NCBI GenBank assembly: GCA_002435785.1 | Contig: DIUC01000087.1 | Location: forward strand, 1-64,000 | DNA: 64,000 bases | Source of the DNA: Saprospiraceae bacterium UBA6168 | Lineage (GTDB): Bacteria > Bacteroidota > Bacteroidia > Chitinophagales > Saprospiraceae | Reading direction: 5' to 3' | Part shown: positions 43,179-52,947 of the stretch, one piece after another | Position numbering within the stretch: the stretch's first letter is position 1 | Layout: each line of letters begins with the position of its first letter | The notes under the pieces: generated by a model | Seen by the model: only the letters and a program-made list of their open reading frames with translations | The model's database searches: none | Told to the model about the DNA's origin: nothing | Position numbers and translations under genes: made by a program

Positions 43179-43734
43179 GGCCGCTTCGTAAGCATCTTGT
43201 TCCCTTCGATACATGGCTTATTTAAACAATTTTGAAAATTTTTTAAATTCAAATTTTCTTACATCCAACTGGTTTTAAATTCATTAAACATTCATTTTTT
43301 TTTACACCTAAAATATACCCTCCAGAATAAAATCCTACCTGCCCAAACAGGCAACGTTTTTGCCTAATGTGTTGAAGATGAAAAGAAATAAAGGCTCCAT
43401 CAAAAAAGGTCAAAAAGAAAAGTTGAAGTACCAATTTAGCGCAAAGCTTCAACCCATAATGAAAAAAGCATAGTCAGAAAACTACCACCACCTATTTCCA
43501 GTCCTGCTTTCCTATACTTCCATTGATTTTAAAAAAAGGCTTCTCAACAAGTTGAAGCTTGTTGGTTTCATTTGGTCAACCGCATGTTTTGGCTCAGCTA
43601 CTTTCTAATTGGCTTAAAAATCAAATAGCCACTTCTGAAAGTCAGTAGGGCAATGTGCGAGTTCCTCGGTGAACCATGCAAGTAACTGCTTGGCGTTTTA
43701 TCACACTCCAATTCTTTAACTTAAATCCAATCCC
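43179..43734. other. AT-rich upstream region of the cohesin/dockerin gene
   Basis: About 550 bases without a credible gene. Weak inverted repeats (GTTGAAG/CTTCAAC around 43422-43452 and AACAAG/CTTGTT near 43550) are present. No TAnnTTTG promoter is obvious, but a long 5' leader for the downstream 4.1-kb gene is likely. Confidence 0.45.
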
Positions 43735-46700
43735 ATGTTGAATCCGGCAGTTACTCCGGCATTCAGGAGGCGACTTTTTGCGTGGTTGTTAGCTTCCTGC
43801 ACATTCAGTATTTTCGCTTATGGTCAACCAACGCCAGTAATCACTGGTGAAACGGTTGCCTGTCAAGGCGATGCATTCTTTTACGCAACTACCTTCATAC
43901 CCGGCAGCAGTTGGGCATGGACGGTCTCGCCGGGTGGCACCATCCTCCAAAATTTCGGCAACTTCATCGAAGTGCAATGGAACGGCCCAAAAAACAGCAC
44001 CCAGACCCTGAGCGTTGTGGAAACAGACCAAAACGGCCTAACGGGGTCTGACCTTCACACCATCTTTATCCTTAAAACGATATTGGCTTGCGAGAATTCC
44101 GTGCAGGTTTCCATCCCCCAAAGCGGTGTTGCTCAAATCCTACCAGACATGTTGCTGGAAGGACAATACAACACGTATGATGGTTATACGGTGGAAGTCT
44201 ATAACCAAGCCGGCGGGTTCCTCGGCAATTCGGTCACCTGCGCCCATGTTGGGTTGACATTGATTGGCAAGGTAAAAGAAGGATGTTCTGGGAACACCTG
44301 TTGGTCAACCATCAAGGTAGAGGACAAGCTCCCACCTTATTTCAATTGCCCAATCGCCCCCATCGAGATACCCTGCGATGCCGACCTAAATTTGATTCCG
44401 CACCCAGCAGTGTTCGACAACTGCGACGTTTCCATTGAAGTAAATATGGTGGGCTACCAAGTCAACAACACCAACGTTTGCAACGGTGTATGGATAACCC
44501 GTAACTGGTCGGCCAAAGATGACCACGGCAACCAAGGCTACTGCTCGGAAACGCTTCACATCAGCCCGAACGGGCCAGTGGACTTCCCAAAGGACACCAC
44601 TTGGACTTGCACCCAATATGACCTCCACCCAAACATCACCAATGCCTCGGCTTATACCGACAGCCTGCACACCACTGGCTCTGGTCGGCCTTATGGCGTG
44701 GGCGGGCCTTATTGCCAATACAACTACCAACACAGCGATGACACCATCCAAGTCTGTGGCACTTCCTTCAAAATCATACGCACCTGGACGGTCATCAATT
44801 GGTGCACCGGGGTGGTAATCCTTACCGACTTTGAAGGGGACAGCAACCAGCAGCTCATAAAGGTGATGGACTACAACAAACCTTCCATGACGGTGCCGAC
44901 CATCACGCTCAATGCCAACCTGCAAGGCGCCTTTCCAAACCCATGTGCCTCCACGGGGCTGCTGCCCGCACCCGTCGTATCTGACTCTTGCAACGACGTG
45001 ACCGTGCGAATATTCACTGCCGTCGGGGAGGCCATTTACGTGAATGGCGTGGACGGAAAGCAAGGCGGCTATGTACCAGCACCGGGCTTAAAGTTTGGCA
45101 TGCACATCGTTACCTATAAGGCGACCGATGCCTGCGGCAATTTCACGGAAATTAATGTGGTGGCTACGGTAACAGACCTCTCCGCACCAACCGCCATCTG
45201 CATCGCATTCACGGATGTGACGCTCCAACCCAACGGGTTCACCGAGGCCGCTGCCGAAACCTTCAACCTCGCCAGCTACGACAACTGTTGCCTGAACCAA
45301 TTCTTGGTAAAAAGGATGGGCGAGCCTGACTCCCATTTTGCCCCTTCCATTGATTTTAACTGCGATGATATTCCAGAGGTAATGGTGGTGCTGCGGGCAG
45401 TGGATTGCCACGGCAACTTCAACGACTGCATGGTGACTGTTTTTGTCAAGGACAAAATCGCACCGATTTGCATTGCTCCGCAACAAAAAACCATACCCTG
45501 CACCGACCTACCTGCCGATATGACACAGGCTTGGTTGAACGGTTTGGGGCAGGCCAGCTACTACGACAATTGCGACGCCACCATTGCGGAGCTGCCCTTC
45601 TCCGAGAACGTCAACGCATGTGGCCAGGGCAAAATCATCCGCTACTGGAAGGTGGTGGACGGCTCTGGCAACCTGTCTGGCACCTGTGAGCAACACATCA
45701 ACATTGTGCCGAAATCCGACTGGGTCATCAAATTCCCGGCTGACTTCTATGGCTCCTGCGATGACATCGTGGATGCCGAAGAACTGGAAATCGTCAACAA
45801 TGGCTGCGACCTTTTTGCCGTCAGCCACCAAGACCAGTATTTCGCTTTAACATTGGGCGACAGTGCCTGCTACAAAATCGTGCGCACTTGGAAGGTCATC
45901 AACTGGTGCAGCTACGACCCTTATGTACCGTTCCAGACCGTGAACCACACCCCCCTTGGCGTGTGGGTGGACGAAGATGATTACAACAACTACGGTGCAT
46001 ACCAGTACCAGCAAATCATCAAGATTTTCGACGATACGCCACCTGCATTGAGCTACCCTTTTGCCAATGAATTTTGCAGCATAGATGCCACCTGTACCAG
46101 TGGCCCAGTCTTTCTGCCCATACAGATTGATGGCATATGCTCGAATGCCTTCAACGTGGTGTACCACCTGGACCTTTTCAACAATGGCAGCTACGACCTG
46201 AACGGCACTGGCTTCTTTGATGGCCAACTGCCGATTGGAAAACACCGAATCATTTACTTGGTGGAGGATGGTTGCAACAATGGGGCACAACTGACGGTAC
46301 ATTTTGAAGTAAAGGACTGCAAAAAGCCAACGGCGGTGTGCGAGAACGGCATCATCGTGGAACTCATGCCAACTGGCATGGTGCCTATTTGCGCAAAGGC
46401 ACTCGACTACGGCAGCTACGACAACTGCCCCGGCGACTTGACCATCTCCTTTTCGCAGGACATCAACGACTCCTGCAAGATATTTACTTGCCTCAATGTC
46501 GGGACAGTGCCAGTGAGTGTTTGGGTGACGGATGCTGCTGGCAACCAGGACTACTGTGCCACCTTTATCATCATTCAGGACAACATGTTCAACTGCGTGA
46601 CCGGCGCTCCCATCAACGGCTTGATTGCGACCGCCGAAAACGAACCAGTGGAAGGCGTTTCCGTCACACTGAACAACAACAGCGGGACCCAAAACTTCAC

Positions 46701-47868
46701 GACGGGTTCCAACGGCACCTTCCAGTTCCCCGGTTTGACCATCGGTGCTGACTATACCGTGACCCCGCACAAGGACGACGAGCCACTCAACGGGGTCTCC
46801 ACCTTTGACCTCGTGCTGATGTCCAAGCATATACTTGGTGTTGCGCCATTCACTTCGCCGTACCAACTCATCGCTGCTGATGCCAACAAATCGAACAGCG
46901 TGACCACCTTCGACCTCGTGGAGGTGCGCAAGTTGATTCTGATGATAAACCAGGATTTCCCCAACAACACCTCGTGGCGTTTTGTAGAAAAAAGCTACCA
47001 GTTCCCAAATCCAGCGAATCCTTGGCAGGAGGTTTTCCCAGAGGTGACCAACATCAATGATTTGCCATTCTCGTTGAGCGGTTTGGACTTCGTGGCCATC
47101 AAGATTGGCGACGTGAACAGCAGCGCCAACGCCAATGGCCTCAACGGGGAAGAAACTGGCAGCAGAAGCAATGGCACATTGGAATTAGTGTTGGACAATG
47201 CTACCTTCCAAACGGGTCAAACCGTGCCCGTGACCTTCAGGGCAAAGGACTTCAATACCGTTTACGGCTTCCAGTTCACGCTTGATTTCAACAAGGAAAT
47301 GCTCGACTTCCATAGTGTGGTGCAAACCTCGGTGACGGGCTTGGCGAACTTCGGCACCACCATGACGGACCAAGGCGCCGTGACCGCAAGTTGGGAGACC
47401 AACCCGCCGTTGACCTTGGTGGACGGTGAACCGGTCGTCATGATCAACTTCACGGCGAAGGCCAATGGAAGCTTATCGGAAGCGATAGGCATTTCCTCCC
47501 GGTTCACAGCGGCGGAAGCTTATGTCGGCGAGCCTGTCGAACTCTTCAACTTGACACTCACCGTCAACAATGGCAACGTTTCCTCCACAAAGCGGGCTTT
47601 GCAAACTGACTATGTTTTGTACCAAAATATTCCTAACCCATTCAGCAAAAAGACGGTAGTCGGGTTCCAATTGCCGAAGGCAAGTGATGTCAAGCTGACG
47701 GTGTTTGATGGCACTGGCCGGAAAGTCACCGTCATCAGCAGTGATTATTCCGCAGGCTACCATGAAATCGAACTCGACCGGAGCAGCCTGCCGACGACTG
47801 GCCTGATGTATTACCGATTGGAGGCTGGCAGCTTCACGGCTACCCGTTCAATGACCATCGTGAATTGA
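43735..47868 (+). CDS. T9SS-secreted multidomain protein with cohesin-like and dockerin-like modules
   Basis: A 1377-residue extracellular protein. It has a signal peptide (LFAWLLASCTFSIFAYG), and a PKD-like first domain (GETVACQGDAFFYATT, SWAWTVSPGGTI). Several cysteine-rich HYR-like modules carry repeated DNC/NCD motifs and PPYFNCP. A carboxypeptidase-regulatory-like domain (EPVEGVSVTLNN) is followed by a dockerin-type calcium-binding region (DANKSNSVTTFDLVEVRKLIL, then IKIGDVN). Next is a cohesin-like domain (LELVLDNATFQTGQTVPVTFRA ... GFQFTLDFNKEMLDF). The T9SS type A sorting domain is at the end (YQNIPNPFSKKTVVGFQLP ... MYYRLEAG). It would be on the cell surface or released, possibly as a self-associating scaffold or adhesin. 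Confidence 0.9.
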   Translation: MLNPAVTPAFRRRLFAWLLASCTFSIFAYGQPTPVITGETVACQGDAFFYATTFIPGSSWAWTVSPGGTILQNFGNFIEVQWNGPKNSTQTLSVVETDQNGLTGSDLHTIFILKTILACENSVQVSIPQSGVAQILPDMLLEGQYNTYDGYTVEVYNQAGGFLGNSVTCAHVGLTLIGKVKEGCSGNTCWSTIKVEDKLPPYFNCPIAPIEIPCDADLNLIPHPAVFDNCDVSIEVNMVGYQVNNTNVCNGVWITRNWSAKDDHGNQGYCSETLHISPNGPVDFPKDTTWTCTQYDLHPNITNASAYTDSLHTTGSGRPYGVGGPYCQYNYQHSDDTIQVCGTSFKIIRTWTVINWCTGVVILTDFEGDSNQQLIKVMDYNKPSMTVPTITLNANLQGAFPNPCASTGLLPAPVVSDSCNDVTVRIFTAVGEAIYVNGVDGKQGGYVPAPGLKFGMHIVTYKATDACGNFTEINVVATVTDLSAPTAICIAFTDVTLQPNGFTEAAAETFNLASYDNCCLNQFLVKRMGEPDSHFAPSIDFNCDDIPEVMVVLRAVDCHGNFNDCMVTVFVKDKIAPICIAPQQKTIPCTDLPADMTQAWLNGLGQASYYDNCDATIAELPFSENVNACGQGKIIRYWKVVDGSGNLSGTCEQHINIVPKSDWVIKFPADFYGSCDDIVDAEELEIVNNGCDLFAVSHQDQYFALTLGDSACYKIVRTWKVINWCSYDPYVPFQTVNHTPLGVWVDEDDYNNYGAYQYQQIIKIFDDTPPALSYPFANEFCSIDATCTSGPVFLPIQIDGICSNAFNVVYHLDLFNNGSYDLNGTGFFDGQLPIGKHRIIYLVEDGCNNGAQLTVHFEVKDCKKPTAVCENGIIVELMPTGMVPICAKALDYGSYDNCPGDLTISFSQDINDSCKIFTCLNVGTVPVSVWVTDAAGNQDYCATFIIIQDNMFNCVTGAPINGLIATAENEPVEGVSVTLNNNSGTQNFTTGSNGTFQFPGLTIGADYTVTPHKDDEPLNGVSTFDLVLMSKHILGVAPFTSPYQLIAADANKSNSVTTFDLVEVRKLILMINQDFPNNTSWRFVEKSYQFPNPANPWQEVFPEVTNINDLPFSLSGLDFVAIKIGDVNSSANANGLNGEETGSRSNGTLELVLDNATFQTGQTVPVTFRAKDFNTVYGFQFTLDFNKEMLDFHSVVQTSVTGLANFGTTMTDQGAVTASWETNPPLTLVDGEPVVMINFTAKANGSLSEAIGISSRFTAAEAYVGEPVELFNLTLTVNNGNVSSTKRALQTDYVLYQNIPNPFSKKTVVGFQLPKASDVKLTVFDGTGRKVTVISSDYSAGYHEIELDRSSLPTTGLMYYRLEAGSFTATRSMTIVN

Positions 47869-47880
47869 TTTTGAGCTTAT

Positions 47881-47894
47881 GGTTTTGGGTTTTG
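47881..47894 (+). repeat. GGTTTTG heptamer pair
   Basis: Two exact GGTTTTG units, 12 bases after the preceding stop codon. Confidence 0.55.
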
Positions 47895-47976
47895 AGTGAC
47901 GGCAATGCCTCACTTGAAACCCAAACCTAAAGACTCCATTAAACCCAAGATAGATAGATTTGGAGTAAAATTTGGG

Positions 47977-48012
47977 CCGCCTCTCTCAAGGGGGCGGTTT
48001 CTTTTTTTTGTG
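47977..48012 (+). terminator. Terminator after the cohesin/dockerin gene
   Basis: CCGCCTC pairs with GGGGCGG around a short loop, followed by a T-rich run of about 12 bases. Confidence 0.65.
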
Positions 48013-48075
48013 CTGCGCAAAGATTTAACAGGCCCGAAATGGAGATTTTCCTTTCCTTCGTCAAAAATTTCCACC

Positions 48076-50109
48076 ATGCAAAGAACGGCCCGACTGCTCG
48101 CATTTTTGCTGTCAAACACGGCAGTGGCTGTCCCGTTTTTTGCGCAGCAAGAGAGCCAAGACACCTTGATTGTCAGTCAGTTAAAGCCCGTCACCGTCTC
48201 TGCCTACCGCCTCGAAACTTCCGACCTCACTACGCCGCTTTCTATCACTACCATCGGCCAACGGCAGCTCCAAACTGGCACGCAGCAGCTTGCCCTCGAC
48301 GAGGCATTGGCGGGTGTGCCCGGCCTCTTTGTCCAGAACGGCACCAACTTCGCCCAAGACATCCGGGTGAGCATCCGGGGCTTCGGGGCAAGGTCGGCAT
48401 TCGGCATCCGGGGTGTAAAAATATTAGTGGACGGCTTCCCGGAGAGCACCCCCGACGGGACTGCTCAAGTGGATGCGGTGGACCCCGGCTCGCTGACGGG
48501 AGTGACCGTCATCCGCAGCGGGACGGGCGGCCTATACGGCAATGCCAGCGGTGGCTCCATCAATTTCAGCACGATGCGCTTCAACGATGAGGAGTGGGCC
48601 GAGGTGGGCGCTACCTTTGGGCAATATGGCTTTCAGAAATACCAAATCCGAACCGGCGGCGGGAAGGCTAACAAATTTTTGTACTCCATCAATTCTTCCT
48701 ACACCACATCCGATGGCTACCGGGACCACAGTGGCATGAAGAACTACCTCGTCAACGGCGGTTTTCTGGTACCGATTGATAGCACACTGGTGTTGCGGGG
48801 CGTGGTGACTTATGCCAATAGCCCGCTTGGGCAGGACCCCGGTGCTTTGACGCAAGCACAGGTGGACTTGGACCGTACAATGGCCAGGGAAACCAACCTC
48901 CAATTCGATGCGGATGAAAAACTGTGGCAGCTCCGCACAGGTATCGGCATTTCAAAAAAGTTCAACCAAAAGCACAGCGTCAATGGCAACATCTACCATG
49001 CCGACCGCAGCTTCCAAGCTCGTTTGCCCTTTGATTATGTGGAGCTGGAACGCTCCTTCACAGGAGGCACCTTTAGCCACGGCTTCAAGTCACGTTTTTG
49101 GGAAGTGACGACCGGCATTGACCTCGAAGACCAAACGGACGACCGAAAACGCTACACCAACCAAAGTGGGAAAAGGGGCGACCTGTATGCAGACCAAAAG
49201 GAGTCTTTTCGCTCGATTGGGTTGTTTGTCGTGCAAAAAATAGAACTGGGCAAACGGATTTTGGTGCTGCCCTCCCTGCGGTATGACCGGGTGGCCATTG
49301 GCATCGAAGACCATTTCCTCTTGGACAATTCCAACGATAGCTTCCTGCAGCGGTACAAGGTGTTCAACCCTACCATCGGTTTGTCATTTTTGGCTTCGCC
49401 AAACGTCAATTTCTACCTGAATGGGGGCAGCAATTTCGAGACGCCCACCATTTTGGAGGTGACTTCCTCGGCTGAGGTGAACGGTAACTTCAATTACGAC
49501 CTCGTGCCGCAAAAATCAAGGTCGCTCGAAATTGGGACAAAAATCCTGAGTGCCAATGGGCAGGTCCGTGCCGAAATCGCACTGTACAGGATTTGGCTGA
49601 ATGACGAATTTATTTCCTTCCAAAATACCGCCGGGGCCAGTTACTTTGAAAATGCGGGGAGGTCAAAGCGGAAGGGTTTGGAACTCAGCCTTTCCGGCCA
49701 ATTGGCGAAGTACCTTCTTTTCAGGGCCAATTATACCTATTCCGATTTCGAGTTTGTCGAGTTTCGAACCTTCAACGGCAAGAAGCTACCCGGCGCACCC
49801 GTGCACCAAGGCGGCGGCGAACTGCAATTTGCGAAGCCAATTGGGTTGTTTTTCACGCTGGGCAGCCAATACGTCAGCGGACTCTTCCTAAACAATGCCA
49901 ATGAGGGCAAAGCGAACCCATACCTTAACGGATATGGACGTGCTGGCTGGGCTATTCAGAAATCCAAGTTCAGGACAGAGCTTTTTGTCGGCATCAACAA
50001 CCTATACAATAGTAATTACAACTCCAACATCCGAATCAACAGCGGCAGCAATTATTTTGAGCCCGCTCCGCCCCGCAACTATTACACGGGAGTAAAATTC
50101 CGGATTTAG
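48076..50109 (+). CDS. TonB-dependent outer-membrane receptor
   Basis: A 677-residue outer-membrane transporter. The signal peptide is MQRTARLLAFLLSNTAVAVPFFAQ. The plug domain has PVTVSAYRLE, ALDEALAGVPGLFVQNGTNFAQDIRVSIRGFG, and GTGGLYGNASGGSINF. A 22-strand barrel follows and ends at NYYTGVKFRI. The plug and barrel resemble FecA-type siderophore/ferric-citrate receptors. There is no N-terminal carboxypeptidase-like domain, so it is not of the SusC type. A longer frame opens at 47896, but it would include the terminator of the preceding gene, so the start at 48076 is chosen. It would be energised by the TonB at 15786 or another. Substrate unknown. Confidence 0.92.
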   Translation: MQRTARLLAFLLSNTAVAVPFFAQQESQDTLIVSQLKPVTVSAYRLETSDLTTPLSITTIGQRQLQTGTQQLALDEALAGVPGLFVQNGTNFAQDIRVSIRGFGARSAFGIRGVKILVDGFPESTPDGTAQVDAVDPGSLTGVTVIRSGTGGLYGNASGGSINFSTMRFNDEEWAEVGATFGQYGFQKYQIRTGGGKANKFLYSINSSYTTSDGYRDHSGMKNYLVNGGFLVPIDSTLVLRGVVTYANSPLGQDPGALTQAQVDLDRTMARETNLQFDADEKLWQLRTGIGISKKFNQKHSVNGNIYHADRSFQARLPFDYVELERSFTGGTFSHGFKSRFWEVTTGIDLEDQTDDRKRYTNQSGKRGDLYADQKESFRSIGLFVVQKIELGKRILVLPSLRYDRVAIGIEDHFLLDNSNDSFLQRYKVFNPTIGLSFLASPNVNFYLNGGSNFETPTILEVTSSAEVNGNFNYDLVPQKSRSLEIGTKILSANGQVRAEIALYRIWLNDEFISFQNTAGASYFENAGRSKRKGLELSLSGQLAKYLLFRANYTYSDFEFVEFRTFNGKKLPGAPVHQGGGELQFAKPIGLFFTLGSQYVSGLFLNNANEGKANPYLNGYGRAGWAIQKSKFRTELFVGINNLYNSNYNSNIRINSGSNYFEPAPPRNYYTGVKFRI

Positions 50110-50142
50110 AAATGTGTGAAAAATAAGTTGTGAAGTTTTGGT

Positions 50143-50208
50143 TTAGAAGGTTTAGAGAAGTTTAGCAGGTTTAGCTTTAAACCTGCTAAACTTCTCTAAA
50201 CCTTCTAA
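50143..50208. repeat. 31-bp perfect hairpin built of GTTTAG units
   Basis: Left arm 50143-50173 and right arm 50178-50208 are perfectly complementary with a four-base loop. Each arm contains three to four GTTTAG(A/C) units spaced 9-10 bases. It lies after the receptor gene and 49 bases before the next ATG. Confidence 0.85.
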
Positions 50209-50256
50209 TCAAGTTATCTTTTACACGTTACTTAACAAACTACAAAGGTCAAATAG

Positions 50257-52332
50257 ATGAAGCATCTCGCCACCATATTGTTCTTAGCCATTTCCATCAA
50301 CAGCTTCGCCCAAACGGACACCACCATGCTTTCCACCTCCGGCGAAGACCTCCTCGAATCCTACTCACAGGGGCAGGAAGAAGACGGCAGCTTTGACTAC
50401 AACGACCTCTTCGACCGGCTGGCCTACCTGCGCCGCCGACCGCTCGACCTCAACAAGGCCACCATCACAGACCTTTCCGATTTCCCCTTCCTGACCGACC
50501 TCCAACGGTCGGCACTGCCCGCCTACCGAAGCCGTCATGGCAAGCTCGTTTCCATTTACGAACTGCAAGTCGTGCCGGGCTACGATGTGGCCACCATCAA
50601 GCAACTCCTCCCATTTGTCATGGTGGATGAGCCAAACCTATTCAGTAAGGAGCGGCCAACCCTTTCCGCCAACAAGCAGCAGGTAATCATGCGCTGGTCG
50701 AGGCAGTTGGAGGACAAGGCAGGGTTCACCGAGCCAGCTTCAAGTGGCAAGAGCCGATACCTTGGCAGCCCCGACCAGTTCTACTTTCGGTACCGGTTCA
50801 GCCGAGGCGACAAGTTTTCAGCGGGAATTACCGCAGAGAAGGATGCTGGCGAGGAGTTCTTCAAAGGCAGCAACCGCAAGGGTTTCGACTTTTATTCCGC
50901 ACATGTTTTCCTCAAGGACCCCGTCCGCCGGGTCAAGTCCCTGGCGCTCGGCGACTTTGCAGTGACGATGGGTCAAGGGCTGTTGGTCTATCAAGGGTTT
51001 GCCCCTCGCAAAAGTGTGCTTAGCACCTTGGTGAGCCGTAGCGGTAGGCCGCTGAGGCCATTCACTTCCGTCAGCGAATACGATTTTTTCAGGGGCGCAG
51101 CAGCGGTGTTTGATTTGGGGAAGAAACTGGAACTGTTGGCCTTCGCCTCCACCCGGCAGCGGGATGCGAACCTCAACACCGTGGTGGACACGTCGGGGGT
51201 GGAGGAAGAGTTTGCATTCGCCACCTCCCTCCAGTTGTCTGGCCTGCACCGCACCGCCACCGAGTTGGCCAACCGTGGCGCCGTCCAGCAAAACTCGGCG
51301 GGTGCTTCACTAAAATACCGCAGCCGAAGGGCGAACATCAGCCTTAATGCACTCTACGAGCACCTCGACAAGCCGCTGTTGAGAACCCCGTCCGTTTACA
51401 ACCAATACTATTTCAATGGCCAATCCCTGCTCAACCTCAGCGTGGATTATGGTTATTCGCTCCGCAACTACTATGTGTTTGGCGAAACGGCCCGCAGCCA
51501 AAATGGCGCAGTTTCTACCGTGAACGGCATCGTGGCGGCTTTGGACCGCCGGGTGGACGTGGCGTTGGTGCACCGGAACTTTGCCCGTGACTACCAATCA
51601 CTGAACGCCAAGCCATTTGCAGAAACCGCTGGCGGGCTGAACGAACGGGGCACCTACTTTGGCGTGCAAGTGCAGCCCACCAACCGCTGGCGCTTCAATG
51701 CCTACTTCGACCAATGGCGGCACGAATGGGCCAGGTTTGGGGTGGATGGCCCCTCGGAGGGCAGCGAGTGGTTGGGCCGTGTGACCTTTACCAAGAAGCG
51801 GAAATTGGAGCTTTATGCCCAATTGCGCAGCGAAAAAAAGGAGGTGAACCTGCCAAACAACGAGACTAAAATTGACCAATTGGTCATCCGCCACAACCTA
51901 CAGGGCCGTGTGAACCTCTCCCTCAAGTTGCACCCCGCCGTAGAGTTGCGCAGCCGCCTCGACATCGGGTCATCAGAGACTGGGAATGTAAAATTGACGG
52001 GCATGGCCATGTTCCAGGAGCTTATTTTCAAGCCGATGGGGTCGCCGTTCTCCGGCAGCACCCGGTTTGCGATTTTCTCCACGGAGGACTATGCCGTGCG
52101 GTTCTATTCCTTTGAGCGGGATGTGCTCAACGACTTTTCCATTCCCGCCTACTATGGGCAGGGAAGCCGTTTTTACGCAAACCTCGGCTACCGGGTCAAT
52201 CGCCAAATTCGGCTGGAGGCAAGGTACGCCACGACCTATTACCCCAATCTCACCCAAATTGGAAGTGGGTTGGAGGCTACGAAGGGCCAGCGTCGGTCAG
52301 AGGTGAAATTGCAGTTGAGGGGGGAGTTTTGA
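50257..52332 (+). CDS. Helix-hairpin-helix (ComEA-like) outer-membrane protein
   Basis: A 691-residue exported protein. The signal peptide is MKHLATILFLAISINSFAQ. A ComEA-like helix-hairpin-helix segment follows at about residues 60-125: RRRPLDLNKATITDLSDFPFL, GKLVSIYELQVVPGYD. The remaining 550 residues alternate as beta-strands with frequent aromatic/Arg positions (FYFRYRFSRGDKFSAGI, LALGDFAVTMGQGLLVYQGF), suggesting a beta-barrel. This architecture is widespread in Bacteroidota, where its function is not established. DNA binding or uptake at the surface is a possibility from the HhH domain only. Confidence 0.75.
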   Translation: MKHLATILFLAISINSFAQTDTTMLSTSGEDLLESYSQGQEEDGSFDYNDLFDRLAYLRRRPLDLNKATITDLSDFPFLTDLQRSALPAYRSRHGKLVSIYELQVVPGYDVATIKQLLPFVMVDEPNLFSKERPTLSANKQQVIMRWSRQLEDKAGFTEPASSGKSRYLGSPDQFYFRYRFSRGDKFSAGITAEKDAGEEFFKGSNRKGFDFYSAHVFLKDPVRRVKSLALGDFAVTMGQGLLVYQGFAPRKSVLSTLVSRSGRPLRPFTSVSEYDFFRGAAAVFDLGKKLELLAFASTRQRDANLNTVVDTSGVEEEFAFATSLQLSGLHRTATELANRGAVQQNSAGASLKYRSRRANISLNALYEHLDKPLLRTPSVYNQYYFNGQSLLNLSVDYGYSLRNYYVFGETARSQNGAVSTVNGIVAALDRRVDVALVHRNFARDYQSLNAKPFAETAGGLNERGTYFGVQVQPTNRWRFNAYFDQWRHEWARFGVDGPSEGSEWLGRVTFTKKRKLELYAQLRSEKKEVNLPNNETKIDQLVIRHNLQGRVNLSLKLHPAVELRSRLDIGSSETGNVKLTGMAMFQELIFKPMGSPFSGSTRFAIFSTEDYAVRFYSFERDVLNDFSIPAYYGQGSRFYANLGYRVNRQIRLEARYATTYYPNLTQIGSGLEATKGQRRSEVKLQLRGEF

Positions 52333-52371
52333 CAAAACCGTAGTGCCAACCTTTCAAAAATTCAAAATCCG

Positions 52372-52947
52372 ATGAGCAAAGAAATTGTCGAGCATCAAGA
52401 CTTCAAGGGAGTTGATTTCAAAAAAAGCCCCCTCAGCATGGCCGAATATGAAAACTGCGGCTTCATGGATTGCAACTTTTCAGGCACCGATTTGTCCGAC
52501 CTTGTTTTCGTGGATTGCAACTTTGATAGCTGCGACCTGAGCAATGCCAAGCTAAATGGCACGGCCTTCAGAACTGTCCGCTTCCAGCAGTGCAAGCTGT
52601 TGGGGCTGCATTTCGACGATTGTAATGCCTTCCTGCTTTCGCTGCATTTTGAGGATTGTTTGCTGAACTACGCCATTTTTTACCATTTGAAACTAAAAAA
52701 CACCCTGTTCAAATCCTGCAAACTCGAAGAAGTGGATTTTACGGAGGCCGATTTGTCCAACGCCGTTTTTCAGGAATGCGACCTGAAAAAGGCAGTTTTT
52801 GAAAACACCCATTTGCAAGGAGCCGATTTCCGGTCCGCCTTCAATTTCTCCATTGACCCAGAAAAAAATCGAATGAAAAAGGCGAAGTTCTCGGCGCAGA
52901 ATATTGTGGGGCTATTGGATAGGTATGACATCATTGTAGTCCCATAA
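52372..52947 (+). CDS. Pentapeptide-repeat protein
   Basis: A 191-residue cytosolic protein forming a right-handed quadrilateral beta-helix. A(D/N)LxX-type pentapeptides run almost without break from CGFMDCNFSGTDLSDLVFVDC to LQGADFRSAFNFSIDP, with a break near residues 75-100. The terminal segment NRMKKAKFSAQNIVGLLDRYDIIV is the C-terminal dimerisation helix seen in Qnr/MfpA-like proteins, which mimic DNA and bind gyrase. Length is slightly below Qnr (about 215). Quinolone protection cannot be concluded; it is a Qnr-like pentapeptide protein at family level. Confidence 0.85.
   Translation: MSKEIVEHQDFKGVDFKKSPLSMAEYENCGFMDCNFSGTDLSDLVFVDCNFDSCDLSNAKLNGTAFRTVRFQQCKLLGLHFDDCNAFLLSLHFEDCLLNYAIFYHLKLKNTLFKSCKLEEVDFTEADLSNAVFQECDLKKAVFENTHLQGADFRSAFNFSIDPEKNRMKKAKFSAQNIVGLLDRYDIIVVP

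Noticed and set aside
45847..46866. 339-codon frame antisense to the cohesin/dockerin gene
   Set aside because: Val/His-rich product typical of antisense reading of a GC-rich repeat gene.
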